64,000 bases of DNA from Garcia nutans (Eukaryota; Streptophyta; Magnoliopsida; Malpighiales; Euphorbiaceae): positions 39,742,001 to 39,806,000 of the forward strand of contig CANTUV010000035.1 in assembly GCA_947685225.1 (NCBI GenBank), read 5' to 3'. This document shows, piece after piece, positions 1 to 10,541 of this stretch. A program made the translations under genes and the position numbers. Each line of letters opens with the position of its first letter. The stretch's first letter is position 1. Under the pieces are notes generated by a model. That model was not told the origin of the DNA, made no database searches, and saw only the letters and a list, made by a program, of their open reading frames with translations.

Positions 1-1028
1 ACCCAATGTACCTGATTGTGAAATATTTGTGTAGTTTAAAATTATGTGTTGCATTGAAGCATAATGCATTAAATGTCATGAAGAAATTCATAATGCAAAC
101 ACATTACAATATATATATTAACATATTAAAAACACACATATTGGGCCCAAGAAGTCCCTACATAATATCCAAGTTCAAGAATAATTGATTTGGCCTATCA
201 CGATATTGGAGATTTAAGTGTCATATCAAATCGCTCGAAAGTGCATCCCCTATCAACACCGGAGATCTAAGTATCATATCATAGCACTCGAAGGTGCGTC
301 CCCTATCGATATCGGGGATCTAAGTGTCATATCATACAGCCCGACGGCATGTCTCCTATCTACACCGAAGGTCAAGTATCATATAATAGTGCTTGAAGGC
401 TGCCTTCTCGACACCAATGTGTCTCGTCTGTAGGCGTAATGAAATGTCATGATGTATTGTTGGCATGCCAATTCAATAGTACCAACATCAACTTTCTGGA
501 ACAAGTAATTATGCAAGGCTAACCACACATCAACATTATACATTTCCTTTCTCACATTTTTGATATTTTACCAATGATCAACTCTTTTCATGATCACCCC
601 ACGTTTCATTTCATTTATCAATTGCCTTATATTTTCTTACTCTCATCTCATTTATCATTTCTCAATCTCATTGCACCATCATGAGTCACATTCACAATGT
701 GGCTCATTTCCATATTTTCTGACATTTCATGAACATATACATGTTACCCATCACATTACATATTATTAACATACCACATACAAATCATGTCCAAACAACA
801 TTTTACAATGGTCAAATACCCAATGAAGCACTCATCACACAACTATGCGACATTGCATAGATTATGTGAGTAACCACATTTCAAAGTAATAATAAAAATT
901 ATGCTAAATTATATTTAATAAATCTCAAGTTATCAAAATATGTATTAGCCTTTAAAAGCTCCAAAATCCACCCAGTTTACTCCCCACCTCTTATTTTCTC
1001 CAAAATACTCATAAACACCCATATGAGT

Positions 1029-1154
1029 AACCTTCCTTGGGGAAACTATGGCCTAAGGAACCTTCCTTGGGGAAACTATGGCCTAAGGAACCTTCCTTGG
1101 GGAAACTACTTCAAAATATGTAGTAACCTTCCTTGGCGCAACTATGGCCTAAAC
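1029..1154. repeat. 30-bp tandem repeat, about four units
   Basis: Units begin AACCTTCCTTGGGGAAACT and are spaced exactly 30 bp at 1029, 1059 and 1089. A fourth, diverged unit starts at 1125 after a short spacer. The repeat lies inside the LTR. Confidence 0.85.
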
Positions 1155-1703
1155 ACTCATAAACAAAATAATAAGTAAAATTATCCAATTAGAATCATTT
1201 ATATACTCATTTTACATAAAGTAACCATTAGTTTTACAATTTCTACCCAAGCTTCCATTAAAACCCTAATTTTCCACTTACTACCTTCTCCATACTGCAA
1301 CATAACCAATATATTTTCATCATTCAACCATAAAATCATAACATATGCATCAAAACAATATCAGAACAATCCATTTCTACAATTATAGCTACCTCTTTCA
1401 AAACCCCAAATTTTACGTATTCCCCCATAAAGCCTAACTTCATCAATTATGCTCAACTTAACATATTAACTACCAAATCATCATATATTCATCATATTAG
1501 CTTCTAAGCTATCTATTCTAACAATTAAAACAAATTTTCTCTCACTAACCAAATTATACATAATCTTAAAAACTAGAGAAATCAAGTTTGAATTAAAGAA
1601 AACTTGAAACCTTTTTTAATCTTCAAAACTACTCTAATCTTCTTGTAAAATTTGATGTAATGGATGAAGTGAATCCCTCCCTCTCTCTCAAACTTGGCAA
1701 CAG

Positions 1704-1736
1704 TGAAGAAGAAGAAGAAGAAGAAGAAGAAGAAGA
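1704..1736. repeat. (GAA)n microsatellite
   Basis: About eleven GAA units. On the LTR's own (minus) strand it reads CTT, matching the CTTCTT-rich stretch at the same relative place in the Tekay-like LTRs near 26452 and 33763. Confidence 0.9.
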
Positions 1737-2137
1737 CTTTTTATTTTCTTTCTTTCTTTGTCAACCACACTCACACACACATATATATTTAACTAACTAA
1801 ATAATTAATTGATTTAACATTAAATTATTTTTAATCTTATTCCTATCCAAAATTGCTTTTAATTTTCTTCTCTTTTTTCATTAATATTATTATTATATTC
1901 AATTTCAACTTTTTACCTTTTTATTTTTTACATAACTTTTTTTAGTGAAATTGTATATATTAGGTATATATTAGGTATATGTTAGTTATATACCATGTAT
2001 ACATTCGGTATCCAATGTAGATTTTATGTATATTTTGTGTATATATTAGGTGTATACCATATGTATCCCTCTTCCAACACATTAATTAACCCTCCATATT
2101 AACTGCCATTGTGCCTATTAAAAGTACAGATGTTACA

Positions 2138-2230
2138 ACATATGCATGCATGCAAATCACCATTTTAACATTTTCTTTAAAACCTAGCTAGGTCAAAAAT
2201 CTTAAACATAGGCTCTGATACCAAAATAAA
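2138..2230 (-). mobile_element. 93-bp residual internal region with iMet-type primer binding site
   Basis: Only 93 bp separate the two LTRs. On the minus strand TGGTATCAGAGC occupies 2223-2212, seven bases after the LTR end. This is the usual plant initiator-Met tRNA complement and fixes the orientation. The whole coding region is gone. No polypurine tract is recognisable at the 2137 side. Confidence 0.75.
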
Positions 2231-3206
2231 TGTAGCATCCTTATACTCTATATATGTATATTACATATATAAAATACAAGTGTGTTATAGTAATTAATTG
2301 TGAAAATCCTATTTTAATGTATCAAAAATAAATTTAATAAGTAAATAAATATATATAATCAAATGAAAAATATTTAACATTTAAATTAAAATAATGTACA
2401 TATAGTTAGTCAATTTGCATAAAAATATCTGAAAAAAATTTACCAGAGTTTTATCTATAATTTTGATAAATCTCAAAATTCAAATAACACAACCAGTAAA
2501 GATAAAATACTCCCAATTTATATAATTAATCCAAAATCCATTATTTCTTGCAATATCATTAAGTATTTCATAAACATATATCATGTAATTTATTTACTTT
2601 TACAATACGTTACAATGCCATAATTATATAAATGAATTTAGAAAATCATATAGTGTACATAAACATAATGTACTTGAACAAAATACATTTACATGCCATG
2701 CAATGAAACATCGGCTATGCAATTCTCGTGGTAAAAACTCTACCTTTAGTTGTTAATCTCAAACTTAAACCTTTTTAGGTCTATCCGAACTACCTTGCTC
2801 TACAACTCTATCACATGGGCAATACAATTCAACCGCACTAAGCTAAAAGCTTAGTGGTATTTACTTTGATAACACAATATTTAAAAACCAATATATGTTT
2901 TTTATGGCACCGAATGCATTTAGCTACCAATGTAATACATTACTATTTAGTTACCAATAATCCCAATGTAATACTATTTAGTACATGCATGCTCATTACA
3001 CCAAAAAAGGATTTACGAATATGCCGCAGGTGGGATTACTTTCGTTATCCCCCAACTTACCTAAGGAAGGTTCCTAAATAAATTCTACTTACTATCCCAA
3101 GGTTTAATCCTAAATAATTTAAGTGTTAGCCAAACAATTGGCCTCTATATTTATCTTAGGCAATCAAATTTAATTGGACCAATTTTTTTTTATCAACTTA
3201 CATTTT
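2231..3206 (-). repeat. 5' LTR (partial) of the minus-strand Tekay-like element
   Basis: On the minus strand the LTR ends GGATGCTACA at 2231. About 1 kb remains before copia sequence begins. At 2838-2854 it has a perfect hairpin, CTAAGCT-TTT-AGCTTAG on the minus strand. The same place in the Tekay-like LTR at 28131 has CTAAGCC-ATT-GGCTTAG. The right edge is approximate. No gene is seen. Confidence 0.55.
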
Positions 3207-4600
3207 GCAAGACTTCAATTTTTGAAGAAACTTCAAAGAGCCCGACCAGACCAGGAGCTATCCTGACTAAACTCAATAGAAGTAGGCCATACAAAGCTCA
3301 AGTATGACCACACAATACCAAGCTACCGAACTAAAAGCAAGTCCAACCACACTAATAGCGAGCTGCCAATGAGCTGACAAGTGTTCCACAAACCAGGTGA
3401 TAAGAGCACGAACATTCCAAAATTGAGCTGATTGGACTGAAGTATGGTATGACTGAAAAAAGCACGAGCTAAATGAACAAAGCATGAGCTGACCAGACCA
3501 AGCTCGAGCAAAATGATCTAGTAGGTTTCACGCTCAGTATCACTCCCATATTGTGAATAGTCTATCCATCATGACCAGATCATCGATTAGTTCGACCATA
3601 CCAAGACTGAGCTAAATCCTCAAAACATCTAGTAGAACTCATAGTTCTTAGCACTAAGAAAGTCTCAACATACCATGCCTGGATCGACCGAACCTAATGT
3701 AGCTAGAGCAGACTGAGCCATAGCCAAAAATCCAATAAAGTTCCAAAAGAGATCACGGTCATTAGTACTCCCAAAAATCTCAGCTTACTATGAGCATTCT
3801 GACTGGACTAAAGACATTCCAACTGTACTACTGGAATGGGATTCAAATATTATAGCCATTACTTAACCACTCAATTGGTGGATGCCATGTGTACTAGCCG
3901 TTGAATAACTTTTGTTAGAGAAATGGAGAGCACAACTAGACAAGCCCTTGGTCCATCCAGGTCAAGCATGAGCTGATTAGACTAAAGCTTAATTTGACTG
4001 TGCCAAGCCTGGGCCAGCCGTAATACTTGTAGTCTGTCCATGAACTTGCCCTGAAAAGTGTTTTAAGTGGGAGACAAGAATCAAATATGTTGGATCCCAT
4101 CTCAACTGGCTAGTTACAATCTTAAAGACTATAAATACTATAGGGAACATCATTTTTTTAGTAAGATTGTGATTGTAATTACTAAGATAAACATCTTTCA
4201 TTTCTTTGCAATAAAATTTATACTTGTATTCAATGAGTGTTGGGTGTGAGCATTAAACACCATTGTAAGTTTGAGTGTGAGCTTTGAAACACTTAGGTTT
4301 TAGTGTGAGCCTTGGAAAACTCTTGTTTAGGTTATAAGGAAGATACTCAAACCTTGTAGAAGTTTGGTATGAGTTTGTGAAAACACCAAGTTAGAGTTAA
4401 GCTTGTAAAAACTCGAGATTAGTGGAACCTTAATGAGTTATTAATGAAGTGGATGTAGGATTGAGGTAATTTGAACTACTATAAATTCTTTGTGTTTGAT
4501 CTTATCTACTCTACTTAGTTGGTTTCTTAAATTTTCAATTTTTCATCACTTCTTCAAAATAACCAATTCACCCCCCTCTTGGTTGCCATCTTGGGACAAT
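3207..4600 (+). repeat. Copia 5' LTR (left edge approximate)
   Basis: The stretch 3240-4060 repeats a GAGCTGACCAGACCAAGC-like phrase many times in degenerate form. A TATAAATA box lies at 4130-4137. The downstream part ends with a C-rich segment (AATTCACCCCCCTCTTGG) typical of plant copia LTR ends. A decayed iMet priming site (TTGTGTCAAAGCC, near 4604-4616) follows. I place the left edge near 3207 because an inverted ACTTCAA/TTGAAG pair begins there, but no target duplication confirms it. Confidence 0.5.
4130..4137 (+). promoter_or_regulatory. TATA box of the copia LTR
   Basis: TATAAATA about 470 bp before the LTR end. It is the only canonical TATA box in this LTR. Confidence 0.55.
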
Positions 4601-4656
4601 AATTTGTGTCAAAGCCTCAAATTTTCAAAAAGCTTAATTATGAAATTTGATCCATC

Positions 4657-5572
4657 ATGGCAGCCATTCCTCCAACTAATGCCTTAACCTCTTCATTTCA
4701 TGGAAATCTCAATTCCAATCTTGAACCTTACTTTGATAGAACATATTATTCTTATTTGAAGCATAAGATGTATTTGTTCCTTGATAGTGAGGGAATTGAG
4801 TGGAAATATGTGAAAATGAATGGAAACCTCCTACTCATGAGATTGATGGTGTTCAAGTTTCTCTCCCAAAAGAAAAGTGGACCGATGCTCAAGAAAGGAC
4901 TCTCTATAATAATAATAGATTAGCCTCCATCTTGGTAAACTTTTTGTCTAGAGAAGAAGGTGAAAGAGTTCAACATCTTACATGTGCACATAGTATTTGA
5001 AAAACTCTTGAGAATTATCATGAGGGTACCACCCAAGTGAGGTTCACCATGACCCAAATTCTTATGCATGAGTATGAACTTTTCAAAATGAAGCCCAATG
5101 AAAATGTCACCAAAATGATGAATCGGTTACTTGCTATTGTCAATGACTTGAAGAAATATAGAAACTTCTATGATCAAGGTAATGTTAATAATAAAATATT
5201 GAGAGCACTTAGAGTCAAGAAGAAATTTAAATCAAAGGTTTCTTCAATTGAAAAAGCTCATCACCTTAGCATACTGAGGACTGATGAGTTAGTCGAGACA
5301 TTTCTCACATTCAAATTGTACACCGAAAAAGAAGATGTCAAATGTAAGAAGGATAAGAGGAAAGCAATTACTCTCAAAGTCACCAAAGATGTTGAGAGCT
5401 CAAGTGATGAAGTTGGTGATGATGATGAAAAAATGGCCATACTATCTAAAAGAGTAAATGAATGGAAAAGAAAGAGAAGATGGCAAGCCAATAAAGGTAA
5501 TTCATCAAATTCCTCTTTCAAAGAAAAGGAGAAGAATAATGAAATAAAATGCTATGAATGTGGCAAGATAGG
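4657..5572 (+). pseudogene. Copia Gag, N-terminal part, interrupted by element A
   Basis: It begins MAAIPPTNALTSSFHGN and continues as the UBN2/DUF4219-type Gag of plant Ty1/copia elements: a tryptophan-poor helical N-terminus, the KMKPNENVTKMMNRL segment, a lysine-rich linker, then the start of a zinc knuckle (CYECGKIG). One frameshift lies near 4810. An in-frame TGA at 4998-5000 sits where related proteins have tryptophan. At 5573 the LTR of element A begins, splitting the knuckle. The reading resumes at 16014, where the expected knuckle histidine position reads Gln and the last Cys is present. The product would coat the RNA in virus-like particles. It is not functional here. Confidence 0.85.
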
Positions 5573-6293
5573 TGTAGACCCTTAATTTTTGACCCAGTAC
5601 AATCTGATAGTTCAAGATAATTTTTGTAGAATATTAATTATTTAAATAATATTTTAATTACTAATAATATTTAATAGTTATTTTTAATAAAAATGAAACA
5701 TAAAAATATAAAAAATGAAAAAATAAAAAATCAGACGGACCGGCGAGCGACGATTTTTTTACCAAACCTTGTTTTATAAGGTTTTGTAATTTTTCCTAAA
5801 TAGTTATTATTTTCTTATTAAAATAGGATTAGGTTTTAATTTTTTTTCCTATAAATACCAAATTAAACACACTAGAAAGGGAGAGATAGAACACGGGAAA
5901 GACCCTAAAGAAAGGGAGGAGGAAAAATCTTAGAAGAACATCAACCGTTTTTTGAGAACGAAGGAAACAACAAACAGAAATATCAAGACAACCAAAGAAG
6001 AAGGCAGAGTCCATACTATCTTCACATTGTTCACCTAGAAATTAATTTTTTGGTGGAACCAACGACGGAGGTTTGATCTTTAATTATAAACTATTCATGT
6101 TGACAGTAGCTTTATTTTCTTTGATTAATAAGAACATATAGTAACTTGATCTTTGTTTTAATAACTTTAATTGTTTGCTTTAGTTAATACATTAATCAGT
6201 TGGTATTCGTAACTCCACTTGCATGCTTTATAAAAAACTTAAAACTATCCAGTAGCTATTGAGGGTTTGAATTAATTATCATAATCTAGTTTG
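5573..6293 (+). repeat. Element A 5' LTR remnant
   Basis: About 720 bp match the first part of the 3' LTR at 14060. They share the start TGTAGACCC, the GACGGA-CGGCGAGCGACGA block, the TATA box and the GGTGGAACC motif after it. Near AATCTAGTTT (about 6293) identity stops and leader sequence begins. A deletion removed the rest of the LTR and the priming site. Confidence 0.85.
5850..5857 (+). promoter_or_regulatory. TATA box, element A 5' LTR
   Basis: TATAAATA, matched by the box at 14333-14340 in the 3' LTR. Confidence 0.7.
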
Positions 6294-6305
6294 TTTATAC
6301 TTGCT

Positions 6306-6458
6306 ATGGAGATTGAGCATGGCATAATCACTAATAGCCTTATACTTTTTGGTATATACTTGCTATGGGAACCTAAGCCTTTTAACCCAAAGACTAAAGC
6401 TCATGGAATTGGCCTAATTACTTTCCTTAGGTTTTTACCCCAAATGCTTGTTGTTTGA
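6306..6458 (+). CDS. Conserved leader ORF, element A copy (50 aa)
   Basis: An ATG-started ORF of 50 codons between the LTR remnant and gag, starting MEIEHGIITNSLILFG. It keeps the shared core FGIYLLWEPKPFNPKTKAH and the LRF motif found in copies B, D, E and F. I recognise no domain. It contains a short hydrophobic run (LILFGIYLLW) followed by a basic proline/lysine patch. It could be a real leader peptide, an upstream ORF controlling gag translation, or RNA sequence conserved for other reasons. Confidence 0.35.
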   Translation: MEIEHGIITNSLILFGIYLLWEPKPFNPKTKAHGIGLITFLRFLPQMLVV

Positions 6459-6606
6459 CTATGGTTAGTTTATCTTGGTTTAAATCATGGCTTATTTGGT
6501 TTGTTCTTTTTCTAATATGACCTAAGTACATTGTAAGCTCAAAATAAATTTTTTCTTTAAAGTCCAAAAAGACCAAAGCTATTTTCAAAACTTTTCAAGA
6601 TGGTCC

Positions 6607-8482
6607 TGTTTTGTTAGTTTTTGTCATAGATTTGTAGTTTGTTTATTATGATAATTATTGTTTTATTTAGGTATTTTGTTAGTTTTTATCGGTTTGTTTA
6701 GTGTTTTCATTAATTTTGATAGTTTTAGTTTATTTTAGTGTTTGTGTTGTTTTTGATCTAGTTTTTAGTATAGTGTTTATGTTTTGTTGGTTATTGTTTA
6801 TTTACTTTTTGTTTAAAGTTTGTTTGATGTTTTGTTTTAGGTTAAAAAAGCCAAGGAACCAAGACTGAAGAAGAAGAAATCATCACAGTAGGCGACACAT
6901 GCAAGCGACATGGCCAAGTCAGGCGACACATGCAAGCGACATGGCCAAGTCAGGCGACACATGCAAGCGACATGGCCAAGTCAGGCAACACATGCAAGCG
7001 ACATGGCCAAGTCACCTGGCCATGTCTCTCCAAAATGAAGCAACACGGCCAAGTCACCTCAAACATGGCCATGTCCCTCCAAATATGCTCAAACACGGCC
7101 AAGTCATCACAGTAGGCGACACATGCAAGCGACATGGCCATGTCACTTGGCCATGTCTCTCCAAAATGAAGCAACACGGCCAAGTCACCTTAAACATGGC
7201 CGTGTCTCACCAAGTTCCAAAGGAAAGAAGACTAAAGACTTACAGTGAAGGACACATGCAAGGGACACGGCCAAGTCTTGTGGCCGTGTCCCTCAAAAGA
7301 CATGCAACACGGCCAAGTCACCTCTGACTTGGCCGTGTCACTCAACAAAGAAGAAAGAGAGATCGAGCAATAGAAGTGGACACAGGCAAGGGACACGGCC
7401 AAGTGACCTGGCCGTGTCCCTCCAAAGATCACTCACACGGCCAAGTCACTTCTGACTTGGCCGTGTCCCTCATGTTCCAAGCCCGCATCGGATTTTTAAC
7501 GAGTACGATTCATATAAAAGGAAAATAAAAGCTAGGGTTTGGGGGACGATTTAGAAGGGATTTGGAGCAAAGTTTTGAGCCGTCAAGAGCAAAGTTAGGG
7601 TTTTAAACATTTGTTTTCTTGATTTTTATTTCACTTTGGATTAAAACTAGTTTAGATTAAATTGTTCTAGCCATCAAGACATCCTTCTTGCAAGATTGAA
7701 CAAGAGATTCTTCAAAAGCTTCAAGGAGTTTGTAACTTGGTTTTGTTCTTGAACTTATTCTCTTTATTTTCATTGAATTGATATTATCATGTCTATTTTG
7801 ATTTCTTTGAACATTAATAAGATGAATATGTTTGATTGCATTATGAACTAATTTGATCTAGTCTAGGGTTTGTATGGATCTGCTATGATTGTATGAATTG
7901 GTTATTCTCTTAGCTAACAATTTCTTTAGCCTTGATTGAATGGAATATTGTTAATATATAATTGATTGATCACCAATTATGTGTTTTAAGGTATTAGATG
8001 ATAGATCGAGAGATGAAGTTTAATACTTGTACAATTCAATTAAGGACTTAGGTGAATTAGAAATATAACTTATTAAAAAGATTATTTCACTTATAACAAG
8101 ATTAGTTGAAAGAGGTTTGAATGCGAGAGCTTATTTCCTTGACTCGATTAGTTGAGTTGTTTGAGATTTAATATTTGAAATTGAATTAGTTAAGAGGAAT
8201 AACCGTTCATACATATAAGTAGTAGAGAAGTGCAAACCCTAGACCATTCTATCAAGTGAATCAAAACACAGTTCAATTTACTTTTATTGTTTTAAACTTT
8301 AATCAATCTTCTTTATTATTTAGCAATTTATAAATCTCTTTATTACTTGTTAAACATAATCTGATAAGCAATTAACCACTTTGGCTTCCTTGAGAGAACG
8401 ACCTTGGGGCAATCACCTTTGCTACAACTACTTCGTATACTTGCGAGTGACGCTTTGTGGTAGAGTTAATTTGAGCGCAACA
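6607..8482 (+). mobile_element. Solo LTR of an unrelated gypsy-type family
   Basis: A 1,876-bp insertion starting TGTTTTGTTAG and ending GAGCGCAACA, flanked by 5-bp duplications GGTCC at 6602-6606 and 8483-8487. The host sequence without it (AAGATGGTC then TTTGGACATAAA) is seen intact in copy B near 22084. No internal region or second LTR is present, so it is a solo LTR left by LTR-LTR recombination. The end style and the CGACCTTGGGGCAATCACC block suggest an Athila/Tat-type gypsy LTR, but the lineage is a guess. Confidence 0.85.
6890..7470. repeat. ACACGGCCAAGT palindrome array inside the solo LTR
   Basis: About 580 bp of alternating direct and inverted copies of GACACGGCCAAGTCA. The left part has 31-bp direct repeats containing ACATGGCCAAGTCA. 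The right part has four strong hairpins: 7262-7292 and 7390-7420 (12-bp stems GGGACACGGCCA/TGGCCGTGTCCC), and 7307-7338 and 7435-7466 (14-bp stems ACACGGCCAAGTCA/TGACTTGGCCGTGT). Open frames here come from the repeat and are not genes. Confidence 0.9.
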
Positions 8483-9191
8483 GGTCCTTGGACATAAAAT
8501 TTTTCTAAAAAAACAAATCAAAAATTATTTTCTCATGACTCAAATACAAAGCCCAAAATCCATTTTTTCTAAAATCTTTTTACAATGGGCTTAAAAGCAA
8601 AATTATTTTCATAAGCTTTTCAAAGAGCTTACAAATTATTTAGGTCAATTATGGAATACCAAAAATCAACTGTGAGCCTAGTTTATACTAAGAATTATTA
8701 ATCATGGGCTTGTTTTTGGCAGGAATCATTGGTTACCTTTTTAAGTGAGAAATCTATTTGTAATAAACCTCTTAATTTAGTTTTAATCCAATATAGCATA
8801 AAAGCTACTTTAGTTGGTTAAATGGATTAAGACCTAATTAATGAAAATTATCAGGAACTGATTTCTATTTTTCAAAATATAACTATTGGTTGAAACGTCC
8901 AAGGAAATTATTCGAAAACAAGATATCCCATATTGGTATTTTGTTAGCCATATTACCTAGGAAAAGAGACTTGTCATTCGTGTGTGGATGTTATAAGGTT
9001 GGAAGGAATGTCCTATTTATCCTTGTTTGTTTATTGTTTGTGCATACATGCATACATGCATCACATGACATATCATTAATCCTCTCTGGATCACAGCCCT
9101 GGATTACGATAGTTCGAAAGCTTACGACAATTCGACCTACACCAGAGATGAAGAATCTAGCAGTGACTCAATCACTTTCTCACCAAAAGCA
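8483..9191 (+). other. Element A leader, second part; no gene supported
   Basis: The leader after the solo LTR aligns with leader of D, E and F. It includes a stretch whose translation (KRPRxLFE...RKRDxxFVCGxYKVGRN) recurs in copies A, D and F but is broken differently in each. A CATACATG short repeat lies near 9043. I do not call a gene. Confidence 0.5.
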
Positions 9192-10541
9192 ATGGAGCTC
9201 GAACAAATTCAAAGAATGGTGGATGAAGCCCTCAATGACATGATGGAAGAAATAAAGAAGGCCCTGGCAGAGACAATGAAGAATCAATTGGCTGCAATGT
9301 TAGGGAACAATGCCAAAGTATCTGCTAGCACCAAGAAGCCAAAGGACAAAGGGAAGGCTAAGATTGGTGAAGTGGCTTTTGATGATGATAAGGTGATCAT
9401 TAATAATGATGATGATTGGGCTCAATACTTCCAAGATCCTCAAGAAAAAAGGAGTCGAAGGTTGTTGAGAAGATAACTATTGAAAAGATCGAGACATTTG
9501 ATGTTGAGAAGATGATTGCTGATTTAGAAAAGAAATTTAAGAAGAAGCTGAAAACCGAAAAGTTATTCGAGATTGACAAACTGTTTGAACAAGATGAGGA
9601 GGTCCCTTACAAATTCAAGATGCCTTCCTTGTAAAGTAGTACATCACTGCTATGCAGTCTGCCCGAGCCACTAAGGCTCAAACTCTAAGATATTTCATGC
9701 TCTCATTAGACCTTGTTGTCCAAAATTGGTTCAACACCTTAGAGGAAAGTACTCAAAAAGATTGGGACATGTTGTACAAGGCTTTCATTTAGCAATATGG
9801 GTACAATGTCGAGCTGGAAGTTACCTTAATGGAAGTTGAGTCCATTAGACAAAGGCCAAATGAGAATTTTGTGGACTATGTGAAAAGATGGAGAAATAAG
9901 GCTGCTTTGCTCAAGAAAAGGCCCAATGAATCTGAACAAACAAGGATGATTGTGAGAGGGGTGTTGCCTAGTCTTCATGAAAGGATGTCTCATACTCTCA
10001 TCCGTGATTTCAAAGATTTTCTCCAAGCTGGTCTGCAAATTGAAGAATGGGAAAGGGAGAAGAATTGTTTTTCAATAAGAAGGAATGAGAAAGGGAATTT
10101 TCAGCCTGGCAATCAAAGTACACAAAAGGAATATGATGTTAATGCCACTAGTCAAGAGGAATGAGGCATTTTTCAAAATTAGGAAAGCCGCTATCTTGGG
10201 TTCTCAATAAGCTATAAAAGAAGGAATTGTTACAACCCTTGACTCGTCGTCCTTTGCATAATCCTCTTCCACCTAACTTTGATACTAATGCATTTTGCCA
10301 ATTCCATCAAAGGCCTGGACATGAAATGGACAATTATATGAAGTTGAGGCATGAAATCCAGAATTTAATTGATAATGGCAAGCTGCCTGAGCCAGATAAG
10401 CCCAATACCAAAAGTAATCCTTTTCCAAGGTTCAACAAGGTGCCACCACTAGCAACCTTCATGGTAGGAAAAGGATTGGAATAAGATCTTGTCTTACCCT
10501 CCTTTCAAGATGGGGATATTGAAGATGTGAAAGAAGAAGAG
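9192..10541 (+). pseudogene. Gag-like protein of element A, broken
   Basis: ATG at 9192 starts MELEQIQRMVDEALND, a heptad-rich helix. It is followed by an acidic linker (VIINNDDDWAQYFQDPQ), a second helix (VEKMIADLEKKFKKK), the KFKMPS motif, a Retrotrans_gag-type capsid region (TLRYFMLSLD, QNWFNTL, NENFVDYVKRWRNK, MSHTLIRDFKDFLQ) and a CHHC-type knuckle (CQFHQRPGHEMDN). Breaks: a 1-nt shift near 9450, a 37-nt deletion near 9633, a TAG at 9790, a shift near 10160, and loss of the last knuckle Cys (Tyr instead). Intact relatives in this lineage package element RNA. This copy cannot. Confidence 0.8.

Larger units (their letters stand above)
1..2137 (-). repeat. 3' LTR (partial) of a minus-strand Tekay-like gypsy element
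   Basis: Read on the minus strand, this LTR starts TGTAACATCTG at 2137 and runs past base 1, so its end is outside the window. Two landmarks resemble the complete Tekay-like LTR at 26110: a CTTCTT-rich promoter-proximal stretch (a GAA microsatellite on the plus strand) and a CTTGGGCCCA block near 150. It holds a 30-bp tandem repeat near 1029 and no credible coding sequence. Short ORFs here are chance. Assignment rests on these landmarks and on the priming site between this LTR and the next one, so the family is inferred. Confidence 0.55.

Noticed and set aside
4067..4249. 60-codon open frame in the copia LTR
   Set aside because: It spans the TATA box and the region after it in non-coding LTR and has no similarity to a known protein.
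6899..7327. 142-codon open frame (repeated QATWPS-like peptide)
   Set aside because: It is the translation of the ACACGGCCA repeat array, and both strands and other frames are equally open.
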